From positions 16,639,001 to 16,703,000 of the forward strand of contig NC_088342.1 of NCBI RefSeq assembly GCF_036884655.1: a stretch of DNA of 64,000 nt, in the 5' to 3' direction. The number at the start of each line of letters is the position of its first letter. Positions within the stretch are counted from its first letter, which is position 1. Below, one piece after another: positions 54,858-64,000 of this stretch. The notes beneath the pieces are model-generated. The model was not told where the DNA came from, searched no databases, and worked only from the letters and a program-made list of their open reading frames with translations. This stretch comes from Musa acuminata AAA Group (lineage: Eukaryota; Streptophyta; Magnoliopsida; Zingiberales; Musaceae). The position numbers and the translations under genes are program-made.

Positions 54858-56168
54858 TGTTGAATCTCGAATTTTGATGATAAAATCAATTGATGGGTTA
54901 ATTGATCTAATCCATATTATTGAGTTAAGTGTGCAGGATTAACTACGATAACCAGAAAACACAAAGCAAGAATACCGGAGTTAAGTTCGATGGACGTTTA
55001 AGAGTCCGAAGAATCGTCGGAGATGCTGTCGGAACCAACCGAGAAGAAATCGGGAACCTGTCGGAATTTTTGGAAGTTCGCCGAAGAGATCGTCGGAGGT
55101 TCACGGAGATCACCGAGAAGGCTCAGCTACTCGTTAAAGTCATCACAAGTTCGGGAGCTTGCTGGGAGTCCATCGGAAGAAGTTCGTCGGAAAGCTCGCC
55201 GGAACAAGACTCGACGTTCGCGGTTGAAAACTTGCTTAGGATGTGTTTTGTTATGTAGTTCACTTGTAATTAGGATTATGATTAAGAGATAATCCTATAT
55301 CCTAGTTAGGGGCCAACTGGGCCCAAAATTAGACTTGGTTTAGGCTAAATTTGAAGCCCAACTAGTGAACCGAAGGGTCTGGCGGTGGCACCGCCAGACT
55401 GGGCGGTTGCACCGCCTGGGCTGGGCGGTGGCACTGCCCAGCACCCGAGAGCCAAGCGGTGACACCACCTGGGCTGGGCGGTGCCCCCGAGAGCTGGGCG
55501 GTGGCACTGTTTGGCTGGGCGATGGCACCGCTAGTCCACTGTCAGTGTTAGAAACTGACAGGCGGTGGCACCGCCAGCATCGGGAACTAAAGAAGATTCA
55601 AATTTTGGAGCCCAAATTTGAATCCTCTTGAGGCCTATAAATACTCCTCAAATCTCAGCTGAGATGACAACTTTTTGAGAAGCAATTGATTGAGAGAAAG
55701 GTCTTAGAAAAGTCTTTGCTAGTCTTGTTTTCAATTTGCTAGTGTTCACCTCCTTCTTTCTTGCTGAAAATTTGTAAGAGAGTGAATCGCTTGTAAAAAG
55801 TTGTAAGAGGGGTATTTACCCTTCCCCTTCAAGAGATTTGCTAGTGGAAGGTGGGAGCCTCATCGAAGAGGGGCCTTGCAAATGGATGTAGGTCATTTGA
55901 CCGAACCACTGTAAAATCGACGTGATCTCTGGTTTGCATTTACTTATTGTCATTTATATTACTGCAAACCATTTGCACTTTAATGCTCTACTTCTTTGTC
56001 TCCTTCTTACTTATCCCTTCAAGTTAAAACGCAATCGAAACGGTTTCAAACGAAAACGTTGCTTTTATCGTACGAAGTTTTCGAAAGTGTTTAAATCACG
56101 AAAAGTTTATCGCACTTTACCGCTGCACTAATTCACCCCCCCCTCTTAGTGCCGCTCCGATCCTAACA
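54858..56168 (+). repeat. 5' LTR of G
   Basis: 1311 bp, TGTTGAATC...GATCCTAACA. Palindrome array 55380-55576, TATA box 55636-55643, 8-C tract. Confidence 0.92.
55380..55576 (+). repeat. Palindrome array in G 5' LTR
   Basis: At least eight GGCGGTGGCACCGCC-type units, ending about 60 bp before the TATA box. Confidence 0.8.
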
Positions 56169-56170
56169 AT

Positions 56171-56182
56171 TGGTGTCAGAGC
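56171..56182 (+). promoter_or_regulatory. Primer binding site of G
   Basis: TGGTGTCAGAGC, one base from the consensus. Confidence 0.85.
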
Positions 56183-56220
56183 TAGGCTCACTCTCATATT
56201 TGGTTTGATACCCAAGAGAG

Positions 56221-57804
56221 ATGGCTTACTCCGGCATACATGAGGGTTATTCTATCACACGTCCACCCTTGTTTAATGGGTCGGATTATACTTATTCGAA
56301 GACTCGTATGAGGATCTTCCTCATTTCTATGGATTTCGAGCTTTGGACTATTGCTGAAAATGGATTTCAAAAATCTTCTCTTCCGATGAGCGAATGGAAT
56401 GAATCGGAGAAGAAGGTTTTTGCTTTAAATGCAAAGGCTATGAATGCCTTGTTTTGTGCACTAGACAAAAATGAATTTAATCGTGTTTCAATTTGTGATT
56501 CGGCTTTTGATATTTGGAGAACTCTTGAGGTCACTCATGAAGGCACTAGCCAAGCGAAAGAGTCCAAAATCAACATCCTTGTGCACTCTTACGAACTTTT
56601 CCGAATGAAACCAAGTGAGTCCATCGGACACATGTACACCCGGTTTACGGATGTCATCAATGGACTCAAAGCTCTTGGTAAAGATTTTACTAACTTTGAA
56701 CTAGTAACTAAAATCTTAAGATCCCTCCCTAAAAGTTGGGATCCAAAAGTTACGGCCATTCAAGAGGCCAAAGACCTTAAAACATTCCCTCTTGAAGAAC
56801 TCATTGGGTCTCTAATGACCTACGAAATGACATGTCAAGCTCATGACGAGCTCGAGAACCCCCTTCCAAAGAACAGGAAGGATATGACACTCAAATCATA
56901 AGAAGACCACTTGAAAGGAACATCAAGTGATGAGGATAGTGACAATGGCATTGCACTTTTGACTCAAAAATTTAAAAAATATTTAAGAAAGAATAAATTT
57001 AAAAATAATACAAAAAATAAGTTCGAACACAAGAAGGACCAAGTGATTTGCTATGAATGCAAAAAACCGGGACACTATAAGAACGATTGTCCTCAAGCCA
57101 AAAAGAGAATATCAAAGAAGAAGGCGCTCAAGGCAATGTGGGATGATTCAAGCACATCCGAAGAAAATGAGTCCAACACCGAGCAAGTTGCTCATTACGC
57201 CCTAATGGCCATTGGAGAAGTGGTAATATATTTAATTGATGTAGATTTACCTTATCATGAATTATTAAATGCTTTCCATGAGTTATTCGATGAATGTAAG
57301 ACAATTAGTAGAAAATACAAATTGCTAAAAAAGGAGCATGATAGTCTCACTTGTGATATCGATAAATTAAAAACTGAATATCATGATAGTTTAGCTCCAT
57401 GTATAAAATGCCATGATCTAGAATCTCTCCAAAAGGAGAACTTGCTACTTAAGGACACCTTGAAGAAATTCGAGGTTGGTAGCAAATCTTTGAATATGAT
57501 CCTTACAAATAAGGGTCACGTTCCTAAAAGAAGTGGAATCGGATTTGTGAGAAGTCCTCACCAAAATCCAACCACTTTCATTAAAGGCGCCATCTTACAT
57601 GTTCGACACCAAAGCAATTGCAACTTTTGTTGCAAATATGGACATAAAACTTATAAATGTCCATTCAAGAAAATTAGTCCGAACAAACTAATTTGGGTTC
57701 CTAAAGGAACCATGATCAATTCTATGCAATATGATGAACAAGTTAAATTAGTTTTTAAGGCACCCAAAAGAAAATGGGTACATAAAAATAATCCCTTCTT
57801 GTAG
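56221..57804 (+). pseudogene. gag of G, one nonsense codon
   Basis: Start MAYSGIHEGYSITRPPLFNG. Gag core open to codon 226, where TAA (56899-56901) replaces the Gln of KSQEDHLKGTSS. From 56902 the frame is open to the terminal TAG at 57802-57804. Zinc knuckles CYECKKPGHYKNDC and CNFCCKYGHKTYKC are intact. The second half (residues about 310-440) resembles family 2 E gag (SRKYKLLKKEHDSL, TEYHDSLA, RHQSNCNFC) more than H gag, so this gag looks like a recombinant between the two families. Pol follows in the same frame after the TAG. Confidence 0.88.
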
Positions 57805-60800
57805 AAACATACACCATCACAAGCTAGAAGCAAGAGATGGTATATAGATAGTGGATGCTCAAGATATATGACTGGAGATCCATCTCATTTCTCTATGCTC
57901 ACTAGCAAAGAAGAAGGGTACGTCACCTTCAGAAACAACAACCAAGGCAAAATCATTGGCAAGGGAACTATAGGTAACAAATTAAAATTTTCTATTGATG
58001 ATGTCTTACTAGTTGATGGATAGAAACATAATCTCTTGAGTGTTAGTCAATTATGCGATTAAGGTTATATCGTTAGATTTGAATCAAATATGTGTATTAT
58101 TGAAAAACCAAAATATAACATAACTATGATTGCATTAAAACAAAATAATGTCTACACCATCAACCTTGATGAACTAAGTAATGAAATGTGCTTCTCCGTT
58201 TTAAATGATGATGCTTGGCTTTGGCAAAGGAGACTAGGCCATGCAAGCATGAAATTAATATCTAAGATCTCATCTAGAGAATTAGTGCGAGAAATTCCAA
58301 ATATAAAGTTTATTAAGGACAAAGTATGTGATGCATGTCAACTAGGTAAACAAATAAAAACTAGTTTCAAACCAAAAACTCAAATTAGCACCACTATACC
58401 ATTACAATTGATTCATTTGGACTTATTTGGACCAATTGACACGATAAGTCTAGGGGGAAGCAAATATGCGTTTGTAATTGTGGATGACTATACTAGATAG
58501 ACTTGGACCTATTTCTTAGCTCACAAAAGTGATTGTTTCAAGTGTTTCTCTAAATTTTGTAAACTCACTTAAAACGAAAAAGGTTTCATGATTTCATCAA
58601 TTCGGAGTGATCACGGTGGCGAATTTCAAAACCGTGACTTTCAAAATTTTTGTGAAGTTAATGGATACAATCACAACTTCTCCACTCCGAGGAATCCCCA
58701 ACAAAATGGAGTAGTTGAAAGAAAAAATAGAAACCTACAAGAAATGGTAAGAACTATGTTAAATGAACATAGTTTACCTAAGTATTTTTGGGCCGAAGCC
58801 GTAAATACGACTTGCTACATCATGAATAGAGTCCTAATAAGATCATCCTTATCAAAAACTCCCTATGAATTATGGAATAACAAAAAACCAAATATTTCAT
58901 ATTTTAAAGTTTTCGGTTGTAAATGCTTTATTTTGAATGAAAGGGATGCCTTAGGAAAATTTGATGCTAAATCCGATGAAGGCATCTTTCTTGGTTACTC
59001 TTCCGTTTCTAAGGCTTTTCGGATTTTTAACAAAAGCACCTTAGTAATAGAAGAGTCTATTCATGTAGTTTTTAATGAAATTTCTAATTTAAAGAAAAAT
59101 GATTTTGATGATGATCTTAGTTTTGATAATTTGAATTTAAATGAACCCCCTCCTTAAAATAGCAACTTGGATGCACCTTCTTCCGAAATTTCCTTACCTA
59201 AGGAATGAAAGTATATAGATGCTCATCCAAAGGAGCTAATTATAGGAGATACATCAAAAGGGGTTCAAACTCGTTCCTCTTTCAAGAATTTTTGTGCTAA
59301 CGCCGCCTTCCTTTCTCAAATCGAACCTAAATGCATTGACGAGGCCATAAAAGATGATTTTTGGGTTATTGCAATGCAAGAGGAATTGAATCAATTTGAG
59401 AGGAATAAGGTATGGAAGCTTGTTCCTAGACCTAGTGACCATTTAGTCATTGGTACTAAATGGGTCTTTAGAAACAAGCAAGACGAAAATGGTATCATGG
59501 TTAGAAACAAGGCTAGATTAGTGGCCAAAGGTTTCAACCAAGAAGAATGTATCGATTACGAAGAAACCTTCACTCCCGTGGCTCGATTAGAAGCCATAAG
59601 GATGTTCCTTGCCTATGCTAGTAGTAATAATTTTAAACTATTTCAAATGGATGTCAAAAGTGCTTTCTTGAATGGTTTTATTTCCGAAGAAGTATATGTC
59701 GAACAACCTCCCGGATTTGAAAATTCTCTTCTTCCTAACCATGTATTCAAATTGACTAAAGCTCTCTATGGCTTGAAACAAGCTCCTAGAGCTTGGTATG
59801 AAAGGCTTAGTTCCTTTCTTATTTTAAATAATTTTAACAAAGGCAAGGTTGATATTACATTGTTTATCAAACATTTTAAAAATAATTTTCTTATTGTGCA
59901 AATTTATGTTGACGATATTATTTTTGGCTCTTCGGATGAATCACTATGTGAATCATTTGCCAAATGTATGAGTCATGAATTTGAAATGAGTTTAATGGGT
60001 GAATTAACTTTCTTTTTGGGATTACAAGTCAAACAACTTAGTGATGGTATATTTCTTAACCAATCTAAATATACATTAGAATTGTTAAAATGATTTAACA
60101 TGGATAATTCAAAAGCAATAAACACCCCTATTAGTACTTCGACTAAGTTAGATATGGATGAAAATAGTGAAAATTTCGATCAAAAAACATATAGGGGAAT
60201 GATAGGTAGTCTACTCTACCTCACCGCGACTAGACCGGATATTATGTTTAGTGTAGAACTTTGCGCTAGATTTCAATCAAATCCTAAATTATCTAATCTT
60301 AAAAGTGTTAAAAGAATATTTAGGTATCTTAAAGAAACTCCAAATCTAGGATTGTGGTATCCAAAATATGAAAAAATTGATTTAATAGCTTATGCAGATG
60401 CTGATTTTGGCGGATACAGGATAGATAGAAAAAGTACATCCGGAACATGCCAATTTTTAGGACATGCACTTGTTTCTTGGACTTCCAAGAAACAAAATTC
60501 AGTTGCACTATCTACGGCGGAAGCCGAATATATTGCTGCAAGTGCATGCTGTGCACAAGTTGTTTGGATGAAAAATACATTAGAAGACTATAGAATTCAC
60601 TTCAAAAATGTTTCCATAAAATGTGATAATACTAGTGCCATATGTCTTACCAAAAATCCAATTCAGCACTCTAGAACTAAGCATATCGATATTAGGCATC
60701 ATTTCATACGCGATCATATCCTTAACAATAATGTTGTTCTAGAATTTATTGACACAAAGCATCAATTGGCAGATATTTTTACAAAAGCCTTAAATGAAGA

Positions 60801-60849
60801 CCAATTTGAATTCATTAGAAGGGAACTAGACATGTTAAATTGTCCCTGA
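57805..60849 (+). pseudogene. pol of G
   Basis: Protease IDSGCSRYMTGD; pre-integrase QRRLGHASMK...CDACQLGK (first His replaced by Gln); integrase [71 protein letters not shown]; RNase H ADADFGG, STAEAEY, CDNTSAICLTKN; tail MLNCP then TGA. Stops: TAG 58021, TAA near 58059, TAG near 58498, TAA near 58569, TAA near 59155, TGA near 59206, TGA near 60090. RT is open from 59374 to 60093 with its catalytic YVDD. Confidence 0.88.
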
Positions 60850-61021
60850 AAATAAGCTTGTTTGAATATATTTTTCGAAAAATGTCTCATCCTTTTCCGT
60901 TCTTCTATGGATTTGACTTCATCATTCTCCTTCGATTCAAGATGATATACTGAAGTATAACTCATTATCTTAACCTATCATGAGTCAAACACCTAAAAAA
61001 AAAAAAAAAAACGCATCACGC

Positions 61022-61160
61022 CAGCGGTGGCACCGCCAGAACCGACGGTAGCACCACCTGAGCGCTCAAGCGCCAAGCGGTGGCACCGCTCGGTTTGGCG
61101 GTGGCACTGCCCGAGACACCCTATAAATCCCAAATGGTTAGGGCCGGCGGTGACACCGCC
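61022..61160 (+). promoter_or_regulatory. pol-ORF3 spacer of G: palindromes and TATA box
   Basis: In the spacer 60850-61366: an A-rich run (60995-61010), four or five palindromes (GGCGGTGGCAC...GCGGTGACACCGCC), CCCTATAAATCCC near 61120-61132 and GGTTAGGGCCGGCGG. It is the best-preserved version of the module. Confidence 0.45.
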
Positions 61161-61287
61161 CCCAACCCGTGGAAGCCTTGCTCCAACTCTCCCAAACTCT
61201 CTCAATCCCTCATTCTAACTTCTACAAACCTTGGAGAGGGATTCTTGTTGGTCCAAGCTCTCCATCATCCAAGAAACACTTCATAAG

Positions 61288-61363
61288 GTAAAATCTTCCC
61301 TTCCCTTTCTTCTTGTTTTACCTACTCATTACAATTTCATATTTCTTTTATCATCTTGTCTAG
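61288..61363 (+). other. Candidate intron upstream of G ORF3
   Basis: AAG|GTAAAATC donor, C/T-rich interior, CTTGTCTAG acceptor, 76 bp; ATG of ORF3 at 61367. Confidence 0.45.
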
Positions 61364-61366
61364 AAA

Positions 61367-62482
61367 ATGGCTCCTAAGAGATCAAAAGGGAAAAGGATTG
61401 AAGGAGATTCATATGACCACGATCTTTTTAGATCCAAAGAAGAAGCCCTTAGGTTTCCAAAATTTGAAACAAGATATATCCATAAGGGTAAACACGTTGA
61501 TCTCGATGAACTAGGAGACTTAGAACCCATTACATGGTTTGCTCATCTAGAGGCCCTACCTCTCTTACAAATAGATGAACCAATTTATCCTAGGTTAGTT
61601 AGGCTCTTTTATGCAAACCTATGGGTAGATAACGATAGCCTAAGTACTTACATTTTAGGAACACAAATTAGGATTTCTGATAATTCTATTTGTGAACTAA
61701 TTGGAATCACTGAAAAAGATAGGGGCTGCTATTTTAGAGGAAAATGGGATGTTAATATAATAGGAGCAACTTACACCAAAGCTGTCGAAACCATTTTTGC
61801 AAACTCGAACCTCGGAATAATACCCAAGAGTTGCGAACACTTACTACCTTTTAACTCTAAGATTCTTCATCATATCATGACAAGCATACTATTCCCTAAG
61901 CAATATCATCTTGATGAAATGAGTCTAATAGAGATAAGCACTATGTATTGGATTATAACCGGTCAACATAACTGTTTTGGATACTCAATATGGCAACACA
62001 TGCAGGATATTACAGCTAAAGATATTATGTTGCCATATGGGGGGTTAATCACTAGATTTCTTCGTGCCTATGACATTTGCATCACACCCGATGAAGAAAC
62101 AATTCAAAGTGATAGATATAACATTATCAATAAAAATTTACTAAAGAGACTTAGGTGCACATTTAACAATGGAATATGGGTAAGGCAACCTAGAAGGACA
62201 GATCCTATTCCTCCATCAGTAGAACAACTAGAAACACCAATTTTTAGGGGAAATGAATCTGCTCCTCCTAGTCCCTTTGGTGCAGCACCTTCAGCTCCTG
62301 TTTCATCCTCTGAAGGACTCATTATGGCAGAACTGTCTCAGATCAAATTCCAATAAGACCAACTCAAATCGCAGCAAGAACAAATTCAACTCTAACAAAT
62401 TGAAATTTTGAAGGAACTACGACAACTAAATCAAAAAATAGATGTTATGTATCAGCACTATGGAGTACCTCCTAAGGATTGA
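61367..62482 (+). pseudogene. ORF3 of G, C-terminal nonsense
   Basis: Start MAPKRSKGKRIEGDSYDHDLF, very similar to H ORF3. The conserved region (LVRLFYANLWVDNDSL, DNSICELIGITEKDRGCYF, MLPYGGLITRFLRAYDI) and the Pro/Ser linker are intact. TAA at 62354-62356 replaces a Gln at the start of the Gln-rich coiled coil; another stop follows near 62393. The original end is TGA at 62480-62482. Only the coiled-coil tail would be lost, so the 329-aa product could still fold. Function unknown; no membrane segment seen. Confidence 0.85.
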
Positions 62483-63223
62483 TGTCTCTTTTTATTCTGT
62501 TTACTCTTAATATCTAGTTCGAAGCTGGTCATCTTTTGAACGAAAACTGAACCTTCTTTTTACATGTAATTTTAAAATTCTGGATATATGCTTCTGGATG
62601 AATGCTGATTTTTCCTTTAAGATGAACTCTGCGTAAATATTTTAGCATACTTAATTTTGGATGATGAATTTTTGTATGATTAGTGCTGAATTCCTGATAT
62701 TATAATCACAAGTTATATGATTTAAGTATCGTTCCCTTTTTTGTTGATGAAAAAGGGGGAGAAGTGATGACTAAATGATGACTTATACCATTTCGAGAGC
62801 ATGACTTAATGATAATGTCTTATGCGCATCGTTAACATGACTTATATGAATTACAAAAGCTTGAGTGATAAGAATGTCTTATATGCCTTGCAAAATCTTT
62901 GAGAATATCGCAAGATTGATTGATCATATTGAAAACATACCTTACATTAATATGATGAAATTCAGGTTGAAAATATTTATCTCCTACCGTAGTAAAAATT
63001 GTCTCTTATCATTCGACTTGAAAATGATTTTCATCGAAGTTTTGTATTTACTATTGCTTAATGAGAATAACGATAAGTTCTATGGTTAGAACTTATCGGT
63101 TTATGCTTGAATTCAATGGATGAAATTCAAGTATTTTCATCTTCTCATAATATGGCATATAGATAGGGGGAGTTATGTTTAACTCCGTCATCAATTGATT
63201 GTCGTCATCAAAAAGGGGGAGAT
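62483..63223 (+). other. 3' non-coding region of G
   Basis: Internal polypurine-like tract 62745-62764, weak CTTATATG/GCGCATCG repeats 62780-62900, terminal tract AAAAAGGGGGAGAT (63210-63223). Confidence 0.75.
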
Positions 63224-63817
63224 TGTTGAATCTCGGATTTTTATGATAAAATCAATTGATGGGTTAATTGATCTAATCCATATTATTGAGTTAAGTATGC
63301 AGGATTAACTACGATAACCAGAAAACACAAAGCAAGAATACCGGAGTCAAGTTCGATGGACGTTTAAGAGTCTGAAGAATCATCGGAGATGCTGCCGGAA
63401 CCAACCGAGAAGAAATCGAGAACCTGTCGGAATTTTCGGAAGTTTGCCGAAGAGATCGTCGAAGGTTCACGGAGATCACCGAGAAGGCTCAGCTACTCGT
63501 TAAAGTCATCACAAGTTCGGGAGCTTGCTGGGAGTCTGTCGGAAGAAGTTCCTCGGAAAGCTCGTCGGAACAAGACTCGACGTTCACGGTTGAAAACTTG
63601 CTTAGGATGTGTTTTGTTATGTAGTTCACTTGTAATTAGGATTAGGATTAAGAGATAATCCGATATCCTGGTTAGGGGCCAACTGGGCCCAAAATTAGAC
63701 TTGGTTTGGGCTAAATTTGAAGCCCAACCAGTGAACCGAAGGGTCTGGCGGTGGCACCGCCCAGCACCCGAGAGCTGGGCGGTGGCACCGCATGGGCTGG
63801 GCGGTGGCATCGCCCAG
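63224..63817 (+). repeat. 3' LTR of G, interrupted
   Basis: TGTTGAATCTCGG start, similar to 54858. Broken inside the palindrome array (63746-63815), after CCCAG, by an L3 LTR. Confidence 0.88.
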
Positions 63818-64000
63818 TGTAGGGAAATCTTGGGGCGACATCATATGCGCAGCGGAAGAACAAGAAAACAAAATCCCCGATTCCCAAAGAGATGTTCGTC
63901 GTCGTGCGAAGATTGGTACGCAAAATCCGCGAAACTTAAATATGCGTATAGAGTAGATTGTGTTACCTAGGGAGATCATATATCTCTTTTTCCTTGCAGA
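63818..64000 (-). repeat. L3 LTR, outer end, inserted in G LTR
   Basis: TGTAGGGAAATCTTGGGGCGACATC... is the inverse complement of the end of the L3 copy at 43219. It continues beyond the window. Confidence 0.8.

Larger units (their letters stand above)
54858..64000 (+). mobile_element. Element G: nearly complete family 1 copia element
   Basis: LTR 54858-56168, PBS, gag, pol, spacer with candidate intron, ORF3, 3' non-coding region, polypurine tract and a 3' LTR from 63224 that is broken at 63818 by an L3 element. The left flank is TATAG; the matching flank is outside the window. The LTRs share private variants, for example TCGATGGACGTTTAAGAG. Confidence 0.92.

Overview
The window looks like nuclear DNA of a flowering plant, from a heterochromatic, repeat-dense region. 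I recognise no host gene, rRNA, tRNA gene or CRISPR array. Nearly everything is LTR retrotransposon, mostly Ty1/copia elements resembling the SIRE/Maximus lineage: long LTRs of 1.2-1.8 kb, a primer site complementary to initiator Met-tRNA, a gag with two zinc knuckles, an integrase-before-RT pol, and an extra ORF after pol. There is also one internally deleted Ty3/gypsy chromovirus and a small non-autonomous relative of it. A monocot of the Musa type, where SIRE elements are abundant, is only a guess.

Labels are mine. Family 1 (LTR about 1.2-1.3 kb): A, B, H, G. Family 2 (LTR about 1.6-1.8 kb): C, D, E, F. Others: K = chromovirus; T = small relative of K; L3 = a third LTR family.

Layout: 1-4258 is the 3' interior of A, chimeric, with two ORF3 copies. 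4259-5540 is an LTR shared by A and B. B runs to 24241 and carries two nested insertions: T (6336-7448, TSD TTAAC) inside gag, and H (minus strand, 12553-21699, TSD GATCG) inside ORF3. B ends inside family 2 sequence: a truncated LTR and leftover 3' interior (C, 24242-25521), then an LTR shared by C and D (25522-27143), then D's decayed gag. D is cut at 29000 by a minus-strand tandem pair: E (29000-36687) and F (3' part, 38405-about 41830) joined through a shared LTR at 36688-38404. Next come L3 (about 42090-43219) and an inverted L3 fragment split by K (43407-48844, TSD TGTGA). An old minus-strand LTR follows (49205-50421), then about 3 kb of AT-rich DNA without recognisable elements (50422-53420), two truncated LTRs (53421-54857), and G (54858 to the end), whose 3' LTR is broken at 63818 by another L3 copy.

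The best-preserved proteins are H gag (521 aa) and H ORF3 (364 aa). All pol regions are broken, mostly by single nonsense codons. Features worth attention are a conserved in-frame amber codon between gag and pol; a conserved GT...AG candidate intron with an upstream TATA/palindrome module in front of ORF3; arrays of a 15-bp GC-rich palindrome upstream of TATA boxes in both LTRs and the pol-ORF3 spacer; a second conserved polypurine tract; and three LTRs each shared by two tandem elements.
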